Shown one piece after another: positions 34,282 to 44,136 of a stretch of 64,000 nucleotides of DNA. Below the pieces are notes generated by a model. It was not told the DNA's origin. It was given only the letters and a program-made list of their open reading frames with translations, and made no database searches. The position numbers were made by a program, and so were the translations under genes. How positions within the stretch are numbered: the stretch's first letter is position 1; each line of letters opens with the position of its first letter. Origin of the DNA: Episyrphus balteatus (lineage: Eukaryota; Arthropoda; Insecta; Diptera; Syrphidae); the NCBI RefSeq assembly GCF_945859705.1, contig NC_079136.1:6179501-6243500 (forward strand), read 5' to 3'.

Positions 34282-34940
34282 TTATTATTCAATACCTGCA
34301 ATTGTATTTTCATTTGAAAATTTTATGTTTAAAAGCACACTCGCTCACTATCGATCTTCTTACAATACTCACCAAATCACCATAAATTACAAAAAAAAAA
34401 TCCAGAAAATAAACAGCTGACTTTGAACTTGTTTTGTCACACCACACACTTTACCACACCAAAAAGAAGTTCATCATATTAGCCCATGTATATTTACCAT
34501 CCGTTTTGTTAAAAATTTAATTCAAAAATTTTGATTTTTAGAAAATCTACTTTTGTCCAGCTTTTCGACCAGAATACTCCTATGTGCGTTGTAGCGAAAC
34601 GACGGAAGGTGCAAAATTGTAAGTCCTTAATTCTAGACAGATGGTTGGTTTTTTGCCCTCGCATTGGTGTGATGCTGTTATAAGGAAGGTTATAACGACA
34701 GAAAATACTTATGGTGGTGTAAGGAATAACATCCCTGCGAGTGTCGTTCCATCATAAAGTGTGTTGTAATACAATACAGGAAATCTCAGTTAATTCGAAC
34801 TAATCTGGTGCTGTTACGAAAATAACAACCCACAATCTCCATGGAGACATCACTTTTAGAAGAGAAGGATACATTTTTCAGTTAATTTTTCCTTAATGTA
34901 TATCTACTGTGGATGCAGTTTCCTCTATGGGGCTACAAAA

Positions 34941-35900
34941 AATAAAATGCACGACTGGGTCGCACGAACTTGCTCTTAGAGTTAAAGTTGCTTAAATTTT
35001 TAAGACTTTTTATATAGAAATTTGGAAAAAAAAATAAAATTCGTTTAAAAAAAAAATTAAAATAAAATCTGAAATTGAATTGCCTGCCAAAAAAAGTATG
35101 CAGTTTTGATTGATATATTAACATGCATTTTTAGAAAAAAAATTTTCAAAATCGTTAGATCCGTTTTTTAAAAAACTAATTTTTTATAAATATTTTTTTG
35201 GAAAAAAAGTTTTAAAATAAAATTGGTATGCCATTTTGTAGAAATCACTAATCAACATCTAAAAACAAAATTTCAAAAAAATTCAATGTCCCGTTTTCGA
35301 AAATTTGATTTTTCAAAAAAAAATTTTCAAAATTTTTTTAAAAATCCAAAAATTATGTTTTTGAAAATTTTATTTTTGGTTTATATTTAAATTGTATAAA
35401 TGATTCTTCACAAAAAGTTTCGTTGAAATCGAATATGCAGTTTCGGAGATAAGAGGATTTGAAAAAAACGGTTCTATGGCAGGTACCGTTAAAAATGATT
35501 TTCAAAAAACAAAATTTCCATAAAACGATAGACCTTAGCTTAAAACTAACATTTGAATTTTTTAAACAAAATCGTTGGAGCCGTTTTCAAGATATTTCAA
35601 TTTTACTAAAATCGGTATATGACAAGTACCGTTATTTTTGGTCCAAAAAAATTAATTCCAAAAACCCCTCTGGAGAGTCGCCAAAAAACGCTACATACCA
35701 AGTTTGGCATCAATCGGCCCATCCGTTTAGGCTGTAGCTTCGTTTACAGACAGACAGACTGACAGACAGACAGACGGACTTCCGGGACCCACTTTTTTGG
35801 CATTGTCTACCATCGTAATGTCATGGAAAAATGTTATCTCAACTTTTTTTTTTTGTACGAATGCATAACTTGATATATAGTACCTATATCGCAAGTAAAA
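34941..35900 (+). repeat. Family A repeat, subfamily A2, copy 2
   Basis: Complete copy from AATAAAATGCACGACTGGGT to atatcgcaagtaaaa. It shows the full A2 order: hairpin end, poly-A blocks, ggtatgccattttgtag, cccgttttcgaaaat, gcaggtaccgtta, ccgtttaggctgtagc, a gacagacagac run, and cacttttttggcattgtcta. Frames through it (for example 35459-35737) are chance translations of the repeat. Confidence 0.85.
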
Positions 35901-37029
35901 ACATACCTACTTAGATACTTCATTATTTTTTCCGAGGTATAATATTATAACATATCCTTTTAATCATTCTCCATTTTTAATATGTGCAAAAGGCAACAAT
36001 TCAGGACACGTTTGAAAAAGAACCAAGGTTTTTAGACTGGTTTAGAACTGGGGTCAGAAAAAAAATTATGAAGTTAAATCAGATGAATACCCAAATTTAT
36101 CCTTTCAAGTCTTACAAACTTATCTTTACAATACGAATGAACAACTTAAGAACAAGAAGGGAGTTTTCAATAACATTGCACGTAATTTTATGGACTTAAA
36201 AGATACGACGAATATAACAGTTTGTTTTTAGAAACCACTATCACACTTAAACAAAAACAACTACGTCACGAACCCTTTCCTGTTCCTCACTGAGGCACCC
36301 TATGCAAACCCAACAAGAACCTAATCAATTTACGACAATATTAATAGCATTTTTATCGACCACCCCTATTTTACGTTATTTCATGTCACACAATACCATG
36401 ACGAATGAACACAAAAAAAAAAAATAAATAAACTCGAATGTCTAATAATGTTGTATTGAAATGAAAACCACAAAATAGAAAACTACAAAGCTATCTATTC
36501 CACTAATTTCGATATAATTTTATTGTTCTTTTATTGGCATTGACTTCCTGATCAATAAAAAATGTATGTGGATTTGCCTTTAATGGTTTATATGTACAGC
36601 ATGTCCTTCATTATATAATAATGTTTCTTGATTGAAGGGAAGAATATATGTAAATTAAACCAAATCATTTTAAATATTCTGCATTAGAATATTTAAGCTT
36701 ATAATAGCTCTAAAGAATAATGTCTTTAACGTGCTTCTTTCGATGGTACTTTGGTGAAATATGTGACTTTGTCATAAAACTGAGAGTGAATGAGGTGTAT
36801 TTAACAAATTGCTAGCTCAAAAAGTATTTATTTCATTTACGTGAGATGTAAATTGTATAAGAACCAGGAATGGAGAGTGAAAATAATAAATAATAGATCT
36901 TGGAGAGAGTTCATTAAAAAAAAAACGTGTGTGTACACATGTACACGCGACTGAAGTTTTACTTCTCACTTTTTTTTTTGCAAAACTACAAATTTTATTT
37001 CTAATAACATTCATTAATTTCTAATAACA
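35901..37029. other. Unique-looking intergenic sequence
   Basis: No gene recognised. A 46-base dispersed repeat lies at about 36924-36969 (see 43912). Two nearly identical 16-base direct repeats (taatttctaataacat) at about 37000-37031 abut the next MITE. Confidence 0.4.
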
Positions 37030-37031
37030 TA

Positions 37032-37266
37032 GGGTAGAGTTGCCTATTTTCTGCCGTCTCCAGTTTCCGGCCACCTTTCGAAAAATCGTTATAACTAGTG
37101 ATTTCGAAGGCGTTTATTCCAAATTTTCCCTCGTATGCTGTTCTAACAAATAAGAAAACAGCATAAGAACAAAATTTTGGAATAAACCCTATGAAATCCC
37201 TAGCTATAACGATTTTCCAAAAGGTGGCCGGAAACTGGAGACGGCCGAAAATAGGCAACTCTACCC
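37032..37266. mobile_element. Short foldback MITE I, TA target duplication
   Basis: Ends GGGTAGAGTTGCCTATTTTC and its complement at 37247-37266, flanked by TA. The arms pair through gccgtctccagtttccggcc and ggccggaaactggagacggc, with the centre near 37150. Total length 235 bp, non-coding. Confidence 0.88.
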
Positions 37267-37490
37267 TACCTAATAAGTTCAGGACTAATGATATTGCAAT
37301 AGAAAACAATACCATTCTGATTAAAGAAAGCCGACTAGGCTCTTCAAAAATTTCACATCTTATTTCACATAATTATGTAGATTAAAAAAGAATCGATTTT
37401 TTGTTCAGTACAACAGACTTCGCGAATTATTTACGACAAGTAAAACGCAATGAGATCGATTTTAATTCGATTTTAGAAGAAGTTTGTGTA

Positions 37491-38258
37491 TGGGCAATTC
37501 CATGGTAACTCACGTTACATTCACAAAAATTTCCAACACATAAATTATTTTTTTTTCAATTTTAATGTAAATTGATACGAAATTACTATCCATGAATGGA
37601 GCATAACTATTACTTTCATAATTCACTAAAAAAATTGTCTTTATTTTTAACATTTACTTGGGAAAAATAAAAGTTTGATGGTAACTCACGTTACAAAAAT
37701 CGGACACGAATTTTAAGGGTCCGACAGTATGAAGTTTTTATGTGAAATTAAGTATCTTAATTTGTTTTCAATGAAGATTCCATACATACAAAATTACAAG
37801 CTTTTAATATGAGTGACAAAACCAAACATTTTTTCAATATTTCGAGGAAAAATTTTAAAATATTTAGGTAACTCACGTTACATTATTTTGGTAACTCATG
37901 TTACCTGCGATTTTTGGTTCCAAAAGTAAAGAAAAGATGCATTTTCACTCAAGTTTTTTTTTAACCGAATAGTGTGTAACGAAGCTTGCTTAAATGTTAA
38001 CTTATTTTAGCACTCACCAGCGGATATTGTCATCGTCACTATTAGACTCATCATATTTTCAGTTTGCTTGTTTTTCCGTCATTTTCATGTGAAATTCTTC
38101 TGTTGCTGGCAAGCTTATGCTATAAAAATGCTTTAAGATTATTTAACTCCCTGAATTTTTATGTTGCTATTTATAAATAGTAATTTTCTAATAAAAAAAG
38201 TAAAAATGACTGCATAATTTGTTCAAAATTCGTGTCCACTTTTTCATGGAATTACCCG
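37491..38258. mobile_element. TIR element X with four copies of a GTAAC...GTTAC motif
   Basis: TIRs TGGGCAATTCCATG and CATGGAATTACCCG with TA on both sides, 768 bp in total. The interior carries GGTAACTCACGTTAC near 37506, 37680 and 37866 and GGTAACTCATGTTAC near 37891. No ORF. The transposon class is unknown. Confidence 0.75.
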
Positions 38259-38689
38259 TATGGCTTTTCATTCTTGCAGGGAAGCTGCCTATGTAATCAA
38301 TTTATATTGAAGGTTTTGAGTGAACAACAACAACTTGTGTGTACTTTCAAATAAACTACAAGAAACAAGAATCTTATGTCAAAATTCAAATAAAAAAAAA
38401 CACTACTGGAAAAGTCAAAATGACATTTTCCTATAGCGTAGATAACTCAGCAGCTACATGTGCATTATTTTTGTGTGCATTATTGTGCCTGTTCACACGT
38501 GAAGAACGTCTAGGGTTATCATACGTGAAGAATTACTTCTGCGTATTTTGTTTTTCATTTTATGTTTAAAGAAAAATATAAAAATGGTTTTGAAACCAAA
38601 TTTATGTTTTTTGCATCTTTGTTTAAAATTTTGTCACAAAATGACTTTGTAAATTTGCACTTTTCTCTTTTGGCAAATAGTAGTAATGG

Positions 38690-38930
38690 AATGACGACAC
38701 CAGAAAGAGATGCGTACCTACGGGAACGGGTAGTTGTATGAAAAAATTCCAAACCAGAAAGTCAAAGTTCACGTGTGGAAAAGTTTCTCATGTAAACGTC
38801 GCCGTTCCAGCTTGGAATTTTTCCACACGTGAACGTTGACGTAAATCACCGGTTTGGAATTTTTTTTCATACAATTTCCCGTGTGGAACTGTTCCGGCTT
38901 GGAATTTTTCCCTACCGTAGTGCCACCGTA
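38690..38930. repeat. Degenerate palindromic cluster related to family N
   Basis: Contains alternating ggaatttttccacacgtgaa, ttccacacgt and accggtttggaatttt segments in both orientations, plus gggaacgggtagttgtatga, resembling the interior of the tandem palindromes at 41091-41409. Ends could not be defined. Confidence 0.5.
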
Positions 38931-39177
38931 TTCACTTTTTCGATTTTGGTTTACAGCTGTGGTGAGTTAAAAAATTTATTTTTCCGAAAAAATCTTAAAA
39001 AATTGGGTGATTTGCCTACGGCCTCTAATGGCCCTATTCTGGCAAACCTCACAAGTTATGAGGACCTCACAAATTGAGCTGATTTTGATTTTGTGAGGTT
39101 TTCGCGTCACAAAAACTTTCGAATTTGTGATCTGCTCTGAAGGAGGTCACAACTCACAAGTTGGATTTTTGCTAGTA

Positions 39178-40173
39178 GGGTAAAGTCGGGTGATATGGCA
39201 CCACGGGTGATATGGCACCCTTTCAATATCTCCCACTTAGTGACTTCTTTTCAAAGCAAAAAGAGCAAAAAAGAATTAAGTCTGACGTAAGCTATCAGTG
39301 GATGCATTCGGATCCGCAGTAACCATTGCCACTAAAATTTAAAAAATGGACAAACAAAAAAGTGAGTTCAATTTGAGCGAAAAGTTTTTTTGTGTAAAAT
39401 TGTTGTACGTGTGGTTCCAAAAGTATTTGACGCAGAGAGTTCATTTTAACACAAAAAGAACGGTAACGGTTATATTCTTGTGTTTGCTCATTACCATAAC
39501 TAAGCAAACGTGATTATTCGTGTCATTGGAAAAAAACAGAAGTGTAGTCAAATGGGGGATATGGCACCCAAAAACATCGGGATATATGGCACCGGTGCCA
39601 TTTCCCCCGCATCTACTTTTGAACCTATTTATTTTTCAACTGACAATTGTATTTACAAAAAACTTCAGCAAACCAGGCCAAGTGGACTAAAACCCAGATC
39701 ACAGCAGCCGTTGGAGCTGCTGAATGTCAAAAAAAGCAGGACCTAAGCATTTTGCGATTCCCTTCACACTTCACTACATTAAAAAGGCTTCTTAAATGAC
39801 CAGAGCCTAAAAGTTTGCCAAATAGCTTTCAGATTGGCAGAAAAGTGCGGAATAAGGCAGTAATCATAATGTCACTTTTGGTCTCATGATTCGTGTACGT
39901 CTTTCAACAATACATGCAACAAGTGTCACAAAAAAATATCAAAAAGAAATAGGGTGCCATATCACCCTCCATTTTTTCAATCATGTTTTTTTTAATGTTT
40001 TTTATTTTTGCAAAAAATAACAAGAAATTATCTTTGAATTACACTTATCTACCTATTTTGTATTTAAGAAATAGTTTTAAAATAAATCCGCTTTTGTTTG
40101 AAATAGATGTCTTCTTTATTTCTCAAGTAATAACGAAAAACAAAAATTGGTGCCATATCCCCCGACTTTACCC
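39178..40173. mobile_element. pogo-like non-autonomous element J, TA target duplication
   Basis: TIRs GGGTAAAGTCGGGTGATATG and the complementary catatcccccgactttaccc end, flanked by TA. Further atggcacc/ggtgccat repeats occur in both subterminal regions and mid-element (39545-39610, 39955-39975). A relic of a DNA-binding domain is present (listed separately). The assignment to pogo (Tc1/mariner) rests on that relic and the TA duplication. Confidence 0.78.
39673..39800 (+). pseudogene. pogo-type transposase HTH remnant
   Basis: One plus frame reads KWTKTQITAAVGAAECQKKQ. After a frame change, the continuing sequence reads KKAGPKHFAIPFTLHYIKK. Together they resemble the psq/pogo N-terminal helix-turn-helix: a K-W-T start, a helix with alternating alanines, then A-x-K-H-F-x-I-P-x-x-T-L. 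It is frameshifted, followed by stops, and no DDE catalytic domain remains, so it is dead. Confidence 0.45.
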
Positions 40174-40216
40174 TAAGAAGTTTGTGAGAAATAAATTCTT
40201 ACAAAATCGAGTTATG

Positions 40217-41009
40217 CCCAACTAACATTTCAGCTTCGGTTAAGGTATTACAAAAGCTACATTTTAGCTTCTTTTAAACTTTAGTAAGGTTGTTGGGCAT
40301 GGAAAAAGGAGAACGTTATACAAGTTTGACCCTCTATAAGAAGTTTAAACGAAGCTTTACCGAAGCTCTACAGAAGCTTTGAGATTTGACAGATAGCTTC
40401 GGAAGAGCTTGTATAGCTCTTTAATACATGTCTTATCGAAATAAAAAAAAAACTACTACAAAAACAAAATATAATTCCTTTTTAAATGGTTTTTATTTGA
40501 TTTTAAATCATGAATTTTATCTTTTAATCTGAAATTATATTATTATTCCATTAGTTTTTAGTATATCTATTAATAATAATTTTAAAAGTATATAATTTTC
40601 TTACCACACCCAGGAATCGAACTTCGTATCTGCTTGGTGGCAGTCCACCACTCTACGCACTCGGCCATCCTCGTAGGTATATTAATTAATGAAATCAAAA
40701 ACTTAATCAGTTCAAATAGCAGAAATGTAAAAAAAATGTCTGAGCTAAATTATTCAATGTCAAAACCAAAAACCAAATACTAAACTTGGTAATTTCTGTA
40801 AATCTTCTATAAATTTATTAAGCAGGCTCTTCCGAAAACAAGCTTTTTTCGTTTAAGTTTCTTTAACAATATTTAAACAACTTATTAGAAGTTGTTAAAC
40901 AAGTTCAAACTTCTATAAGAAATTAAATTCTGAAGCAAGCTCAATACAAGCTGTATAAAAAGTAGATCCTGCGAGATCTCAATTTATAGAAGCTGTTGTG
41001 CTAGTTGGG
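40217..41009 (+). mobile_element. TIR element L, copy 1, carrying a tRNA-like module
   Basis: TIRs CCCAACTAACATTTCAGCTT and the complementary aagctgttgtgctagttggg end. Inside are many agctt-type repeats (cgaagctttaccgaagctct and similar) and a tRNA-Ser-like segment on the minus strand. It sits inside K, next to J. A reversed second copy is at 43066-43718. No protein-coding sequence. Confidence 0.78.
40603..40674 (-). tRNA. tRNA-Ser-like module (pseudo-tRNA) inside element L
   Basis: On the minus strand the segment starts ACGAGGATGGCCGAGTGCG, with an A-box-like TGGCCGAGTGCG (40656-40667), then TGGACTGCCACC, and a B box GTTCGATTCC (40613-40622). The start and TGGACTGC resemble tRNA-Ser(GCT). 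The variable region is too short for Ser and the stems are imperfect, so a working tRNA is unlikely. Confidence 0.5.
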
Positions 41010-41090
41010 TGATCACCTTGTGAGGTTTTTGTGACTTGTGAGGTTTGCCAGAATAGGGGGGTAAATCACTTGATTTACCATACAAATATA

Positions 41091-41244
41091 AAGGCTTGGC
41101 CACACCGGAGGGTACATGCGGTAGCGGTACGGGTATTTGTATGAACAAAATTCCAAACTGACACATCAACGTTCAGATGTGGAATTTCTTTCATACAAAT
41201 ACCCGTACCGCTACCGCATGTACCCTTCGGTGTGGCCAAGCCTT
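41091..41244. mobile_element. Palindromic MITE N, copy 1
   Basis: A near-perfect palindrome from AAGGCTTGGCCACACCGGAG to its complement ending GGCCAAGCCTT. The arms pair through gcggtagcggtacgggtatt, with a short loop around aacgttcagatgtgg. Copy 2 starts one base later. Confidence 0.88.
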
Positions 41245-41245
41245 A

Positions 41246-41409
41246 AAGGCTTGGCCACACTGGAGGGTATGCGGTAGCGGTACGGGTAGCGGTGAGGGTA
41301 CTTGTATGAAAAAATTTCCAAACTGACACATCAACGTTCAGGTGTGGAATTTTTTTAGTACAAATATCGTTACCGCTATACCGCATACCCTCCGGTGTGG
41401 CCAAGCCTT
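41246..41409. mobile_element. Palindromic MITE N, copy 2, tandem to copy 1
   Basis: Same ends and interior as copy 1, with an extra agcggtgagggta segment in the left arm and point changes in the right arm. TTAAA-type bases separate and follow the copies, suggesting that one copy inserted at the edge of the other. Confidence 0.88.
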
Positions 41410-41431
41410 TAAATCTCCCCAAAACAAGATT

Positions 41432-41719
41432 TAGGCGGTTTTTGAATTGGGTTAAATACTTAACCTCTGTTAAATTTTTAACACTATTGTGGTGAATAAA
41501 AATGTTAAGTTGTTAAAAATTTAATGGGCTCTGGGACCAGGTTAAATTTTGTTGGCAGATGTTTTTTTTTTTTATTGAAAAGGAGTAGTATCATGGTAGA
41601 AAGAGGCAGAGAAAAATATTAAACAATAAGCTATACAACTGAAAATGTTTTTATTCACCTCAATAGTGTCAAAAATTTAACAGAGGTTAAATATTTAACC
41701 CAATTCACACACGGCCTTA
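41432..41719. mobile_element. TIR element Z (about 75-bp TIRs)
   Basis: gaattgggttaaatacttaa near 41454 and ttaaatatttaacccaattc near 41687 are inverted. Pairing runs over about 75 bases, including cactattgtggtgaataaaa against ttttattcacctcaatagtg, and ends in TTAGGC/GGCCTTA. The middle is about 135 non-coding bases. Confidence 0.75.
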
Positions 41720-41808
41720 TAATCGAAATCGAAAATGAGGAAATCAAACATACCCAAACACACAGATTTTGATGTGAACGCACTCATTTTCTTTTTTGAC
41801 AACTTATG

Positions 41809-42556
41809 AAATAAAATGCACGACTGGGGCCGCACGTACTTGCTCTTGCAGTTCAAAGCACTTTTATGTTAGCTTTCTTGTAGATTAAAGAATTTTTAAG
41901 AAATTTGGTTGATGTAGGGGAAGAGCCGGCATGGAGGCCAAATGTTAGTTAAATAAATTTTTTTTTGCTTGACTTGACCTTTTTGAGAAAAACTAAAAAT
42001 GCGTTTACTGCAATTACTTTGCATATTACGTATGCAACATTTTATCAAAATCATTAGAGCCATTTTTGAGAAAATTGCAATAACTCCATAATAATGTACG
42101 GGAAGAGCCGACATCCGCGATTTAAAAAAATGTAAAGACCATATTTCCACTATCCGTATTTTTTGAGAAAAACTAAAAACGCAGTTATGTTAGAACTATG
42201 TACAGCATTACGTGTGTTAAATTTAATCAAAATCGTTAGAGCCGTTTTCGAGAAAATTGTAATAACTCGAAAATTTTGTATGGGAGGTATACGTTCTAAG
42301 CGAGATATTAAAAAACAAAAAAAAACCAACCTTGGAAATTATGAAAAAAACATCCATACCAAATTTCAAGAGAATCCGTCTACCCGTTTAGGCTGTAGCT
42401 ACTTGTACAGATGGACGCACGGACGCACAGACCGACGGACGTCATGACGAAACCCACTTTTTTGGACTTCTCCATCATCGTAATGTTAGTTTTGATTAAA
42501 ACCTCGAATTTTTTTTTCGACACGAAACCAATACTTGCCCTATTGAGCAAGTAAAA
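41809..42556 (+). repeat. Family A repeat, subfamily A1, copy 2
   Basis: Runs from AATAAAATGCACGACTGGGG to tattgagcaagtaaaa, colinear with 3051-3775: gggaagagccg, aaatcgttagagccgttttc, ccgtttaggctgtagc, a gacgcacggacgc run, ttctccatcatcgtaatgtt and cacgaaaccaatacttgccc. The ORF at 42163-42447 is a translation of this repeat. Confidence 0.85.
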
Positions 42557-43065
42557 AATGTCATAATAGGGGGGTTCACATTGACCAACTTACCGGACAG
42601 ACTAGCTGCCATTTGGTCTGATCTGATAGTATTTTGATAATGGGAACACACATCCGACGGCCACCCAACTAACTATTTCGATGTTATAACGATGGTGAGA
42701 AGCTTCTCGTCATGACTAATTTCACACCTAAAAGACTCATATAACCCTGTTTATCATCAAAAAGGCCCCCTTTTTCACTCCTATTAAACTTATGAGAAGT
42801 GCAATGAAATACTCCTGTAAAGTTTCTCATCAGTAGCCGAAAGTGGTATTCGATCCTATAAGTGTGGGAAGAAGTACACTGTAAGACTTCTGTAAAGTTT
42901 GTCATCAACAAACGCAAGTGGAGGAGAAATAAAAGGTGAGTGAGAATATAAAAGGAGTGGAAATAAAACGAGGAGAAATAAAAAGAAATTAAATTGTGTT
43001 GCATTTATGTTGATTTTTATTTAAGTATTAATTTATTTTTATAAAGTTTATCTGAGGAGCTAGGG
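42557..43065. other. Intergenic sequence with short internal duplication
   Basis: Contains two related stretches (tcctgtaaagtttctcatca near 42811 and ttctgtaaagtttgtcatca near 42889) about 78 bases apart, a weak tandem repeat. Otherwise nothing recognised. Confidence 0.4.
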
Positions 43066-43718
43066 ACAACTAGCACAACAGCTTCTATAAATTGAGATCT
43101 CTACTACTAATACTACTTTTTATACAGCTTGTATTGAGCTTGCTTCAGAATTTAATTTCTTATAGAAGTTCGAACTTGTTTAACAACTTCTAATAAGTTG
43201 TTTAAATACTGTTAAAGAAACTTAAACGAAAAAAAAAAATTGTTGTCGGAAAAGCCTGCTTAATTGAATTTATACAAGCTTTACAGAAATTACCAAGTCT
43301 AGTAATTGATTTTTGGTTTTGATATTGAATAATCTAGCTCGGACACTTTTTGGTTTTGACATTGAATAACTTAGCTCAGACATTTTTTTTTGACATTTCT
43401 GATATTTGAACTGATTAAGTTTTTGATTTCATTAATGAATATACTAGGATGGCCGAAAGTAAAAAAGAATTCTTTTTTATTTTTGTAGTTGTTTTTTTTT
43501 TTAATTTCGATAAGACATGTATTAAAGAGCTATACAAGTTCTTCCGAAGCTATCTGTCAAATCTCACAGCTTCGGTAAAGCTTCATTTAAACTTCTTAAA
43601 GAGTTTCAAACTTGTATAACGTTCTCCTTTTTATATGCCCAACAACCTTACTAAAGTTTAAAAGAAGCTGAAATGTAGCTTTTGTAATACCTTAACCGAA
43701 GCTGAAATTTTAGTTGGG
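43066..43718 (-). mobile_element. TIR element L, copy 2 (reversed, tRNA-like part truncated)
   Basis: Begins caactagcacaacagcttct and ends agctgaaattttagttggg, the reverse of copy 1 at 40217. Of the tRNA-like module only ctaggatggccga (near 43443) survives; the B-box half is deleted. A duplicated ttgaataa(c/t)...gctc(g/a)gacac segment lies at 43320-43390. Confidence 0.75.
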
Positions 43719-43911
43719 TATTGTGTAACAAAAAATAAAGTATCTTGGCACTACTGTTTTCATCGAGATAATAGTAAAATCTGGATAATGATCTGGATTT
43801 TTCAAATATTTATACAATTAAAGTTGTTGTTGTTGTTTTTAATGCGTAAATTGTCTTGATTTCAAATGTCTCGATTTCGTTTTTTTGAGCAAAACTCTAT
43901 ATAGAAAAAAA

Positions 43912-43957
43912 AGAGTGTGTGTACACATGTACACGCGACTGAAGTTATACTTCTCAT
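43912..43957 (+). repeat. Dispersed 46-base repeat (second copy at 36924-36969)
   Basis: The core gtgtgtacacatgtacacgc followed by gactgaagttatacttctca is almost identical at the two sites, 7 kb apart, in the same orientation. The centre tacacatgta-type bases are palindromic. It matches no other element in the window. Confidence 0.7.
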
Positions 43958-44136
43958 TCAGTATATGTAAATTAATTTAATTTGATATTTTTAATTTCTA
44001 TTATGAAGTAAATAATCCACACTTAGTTTTTTTTACATTTTTATCAAGTGAACATTAATTCTTTCATCCTCCTTGCGTCCATGTAGTTTTCAATTTATTC
44101 TGTGAAATTTACTCATGTTGTGCGGTTCAGAACGTA

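Larger units (their letters stand above)
39032..41059. mobile_element. Outer TIR element K, containing J and L
   Basis: TIRs CCCTATTCTGGCAAACCTCA (39032) and its complement ending at 41058, both followed inward by cctcacaa-type repeats. What remains of K itself is about 145 bases on the left and 90 on the right; the rest is elements J (39178-40173) and L (40217-41009). Confidence 0.75.

Noticed and set aside
35459..35737. 92-codon plus ORF
   Set aside because: It lies wholly in A2 copy 2 and is broken in the equivalent positions of the other A2 copies.
42163..42447. 94-codon plus ORF with Arg/Thr-rich end
   Set aside because: It is a translation of A1 repeat sequence, including its gacgcacgg run; the other A1 copy does not keep the same frame.
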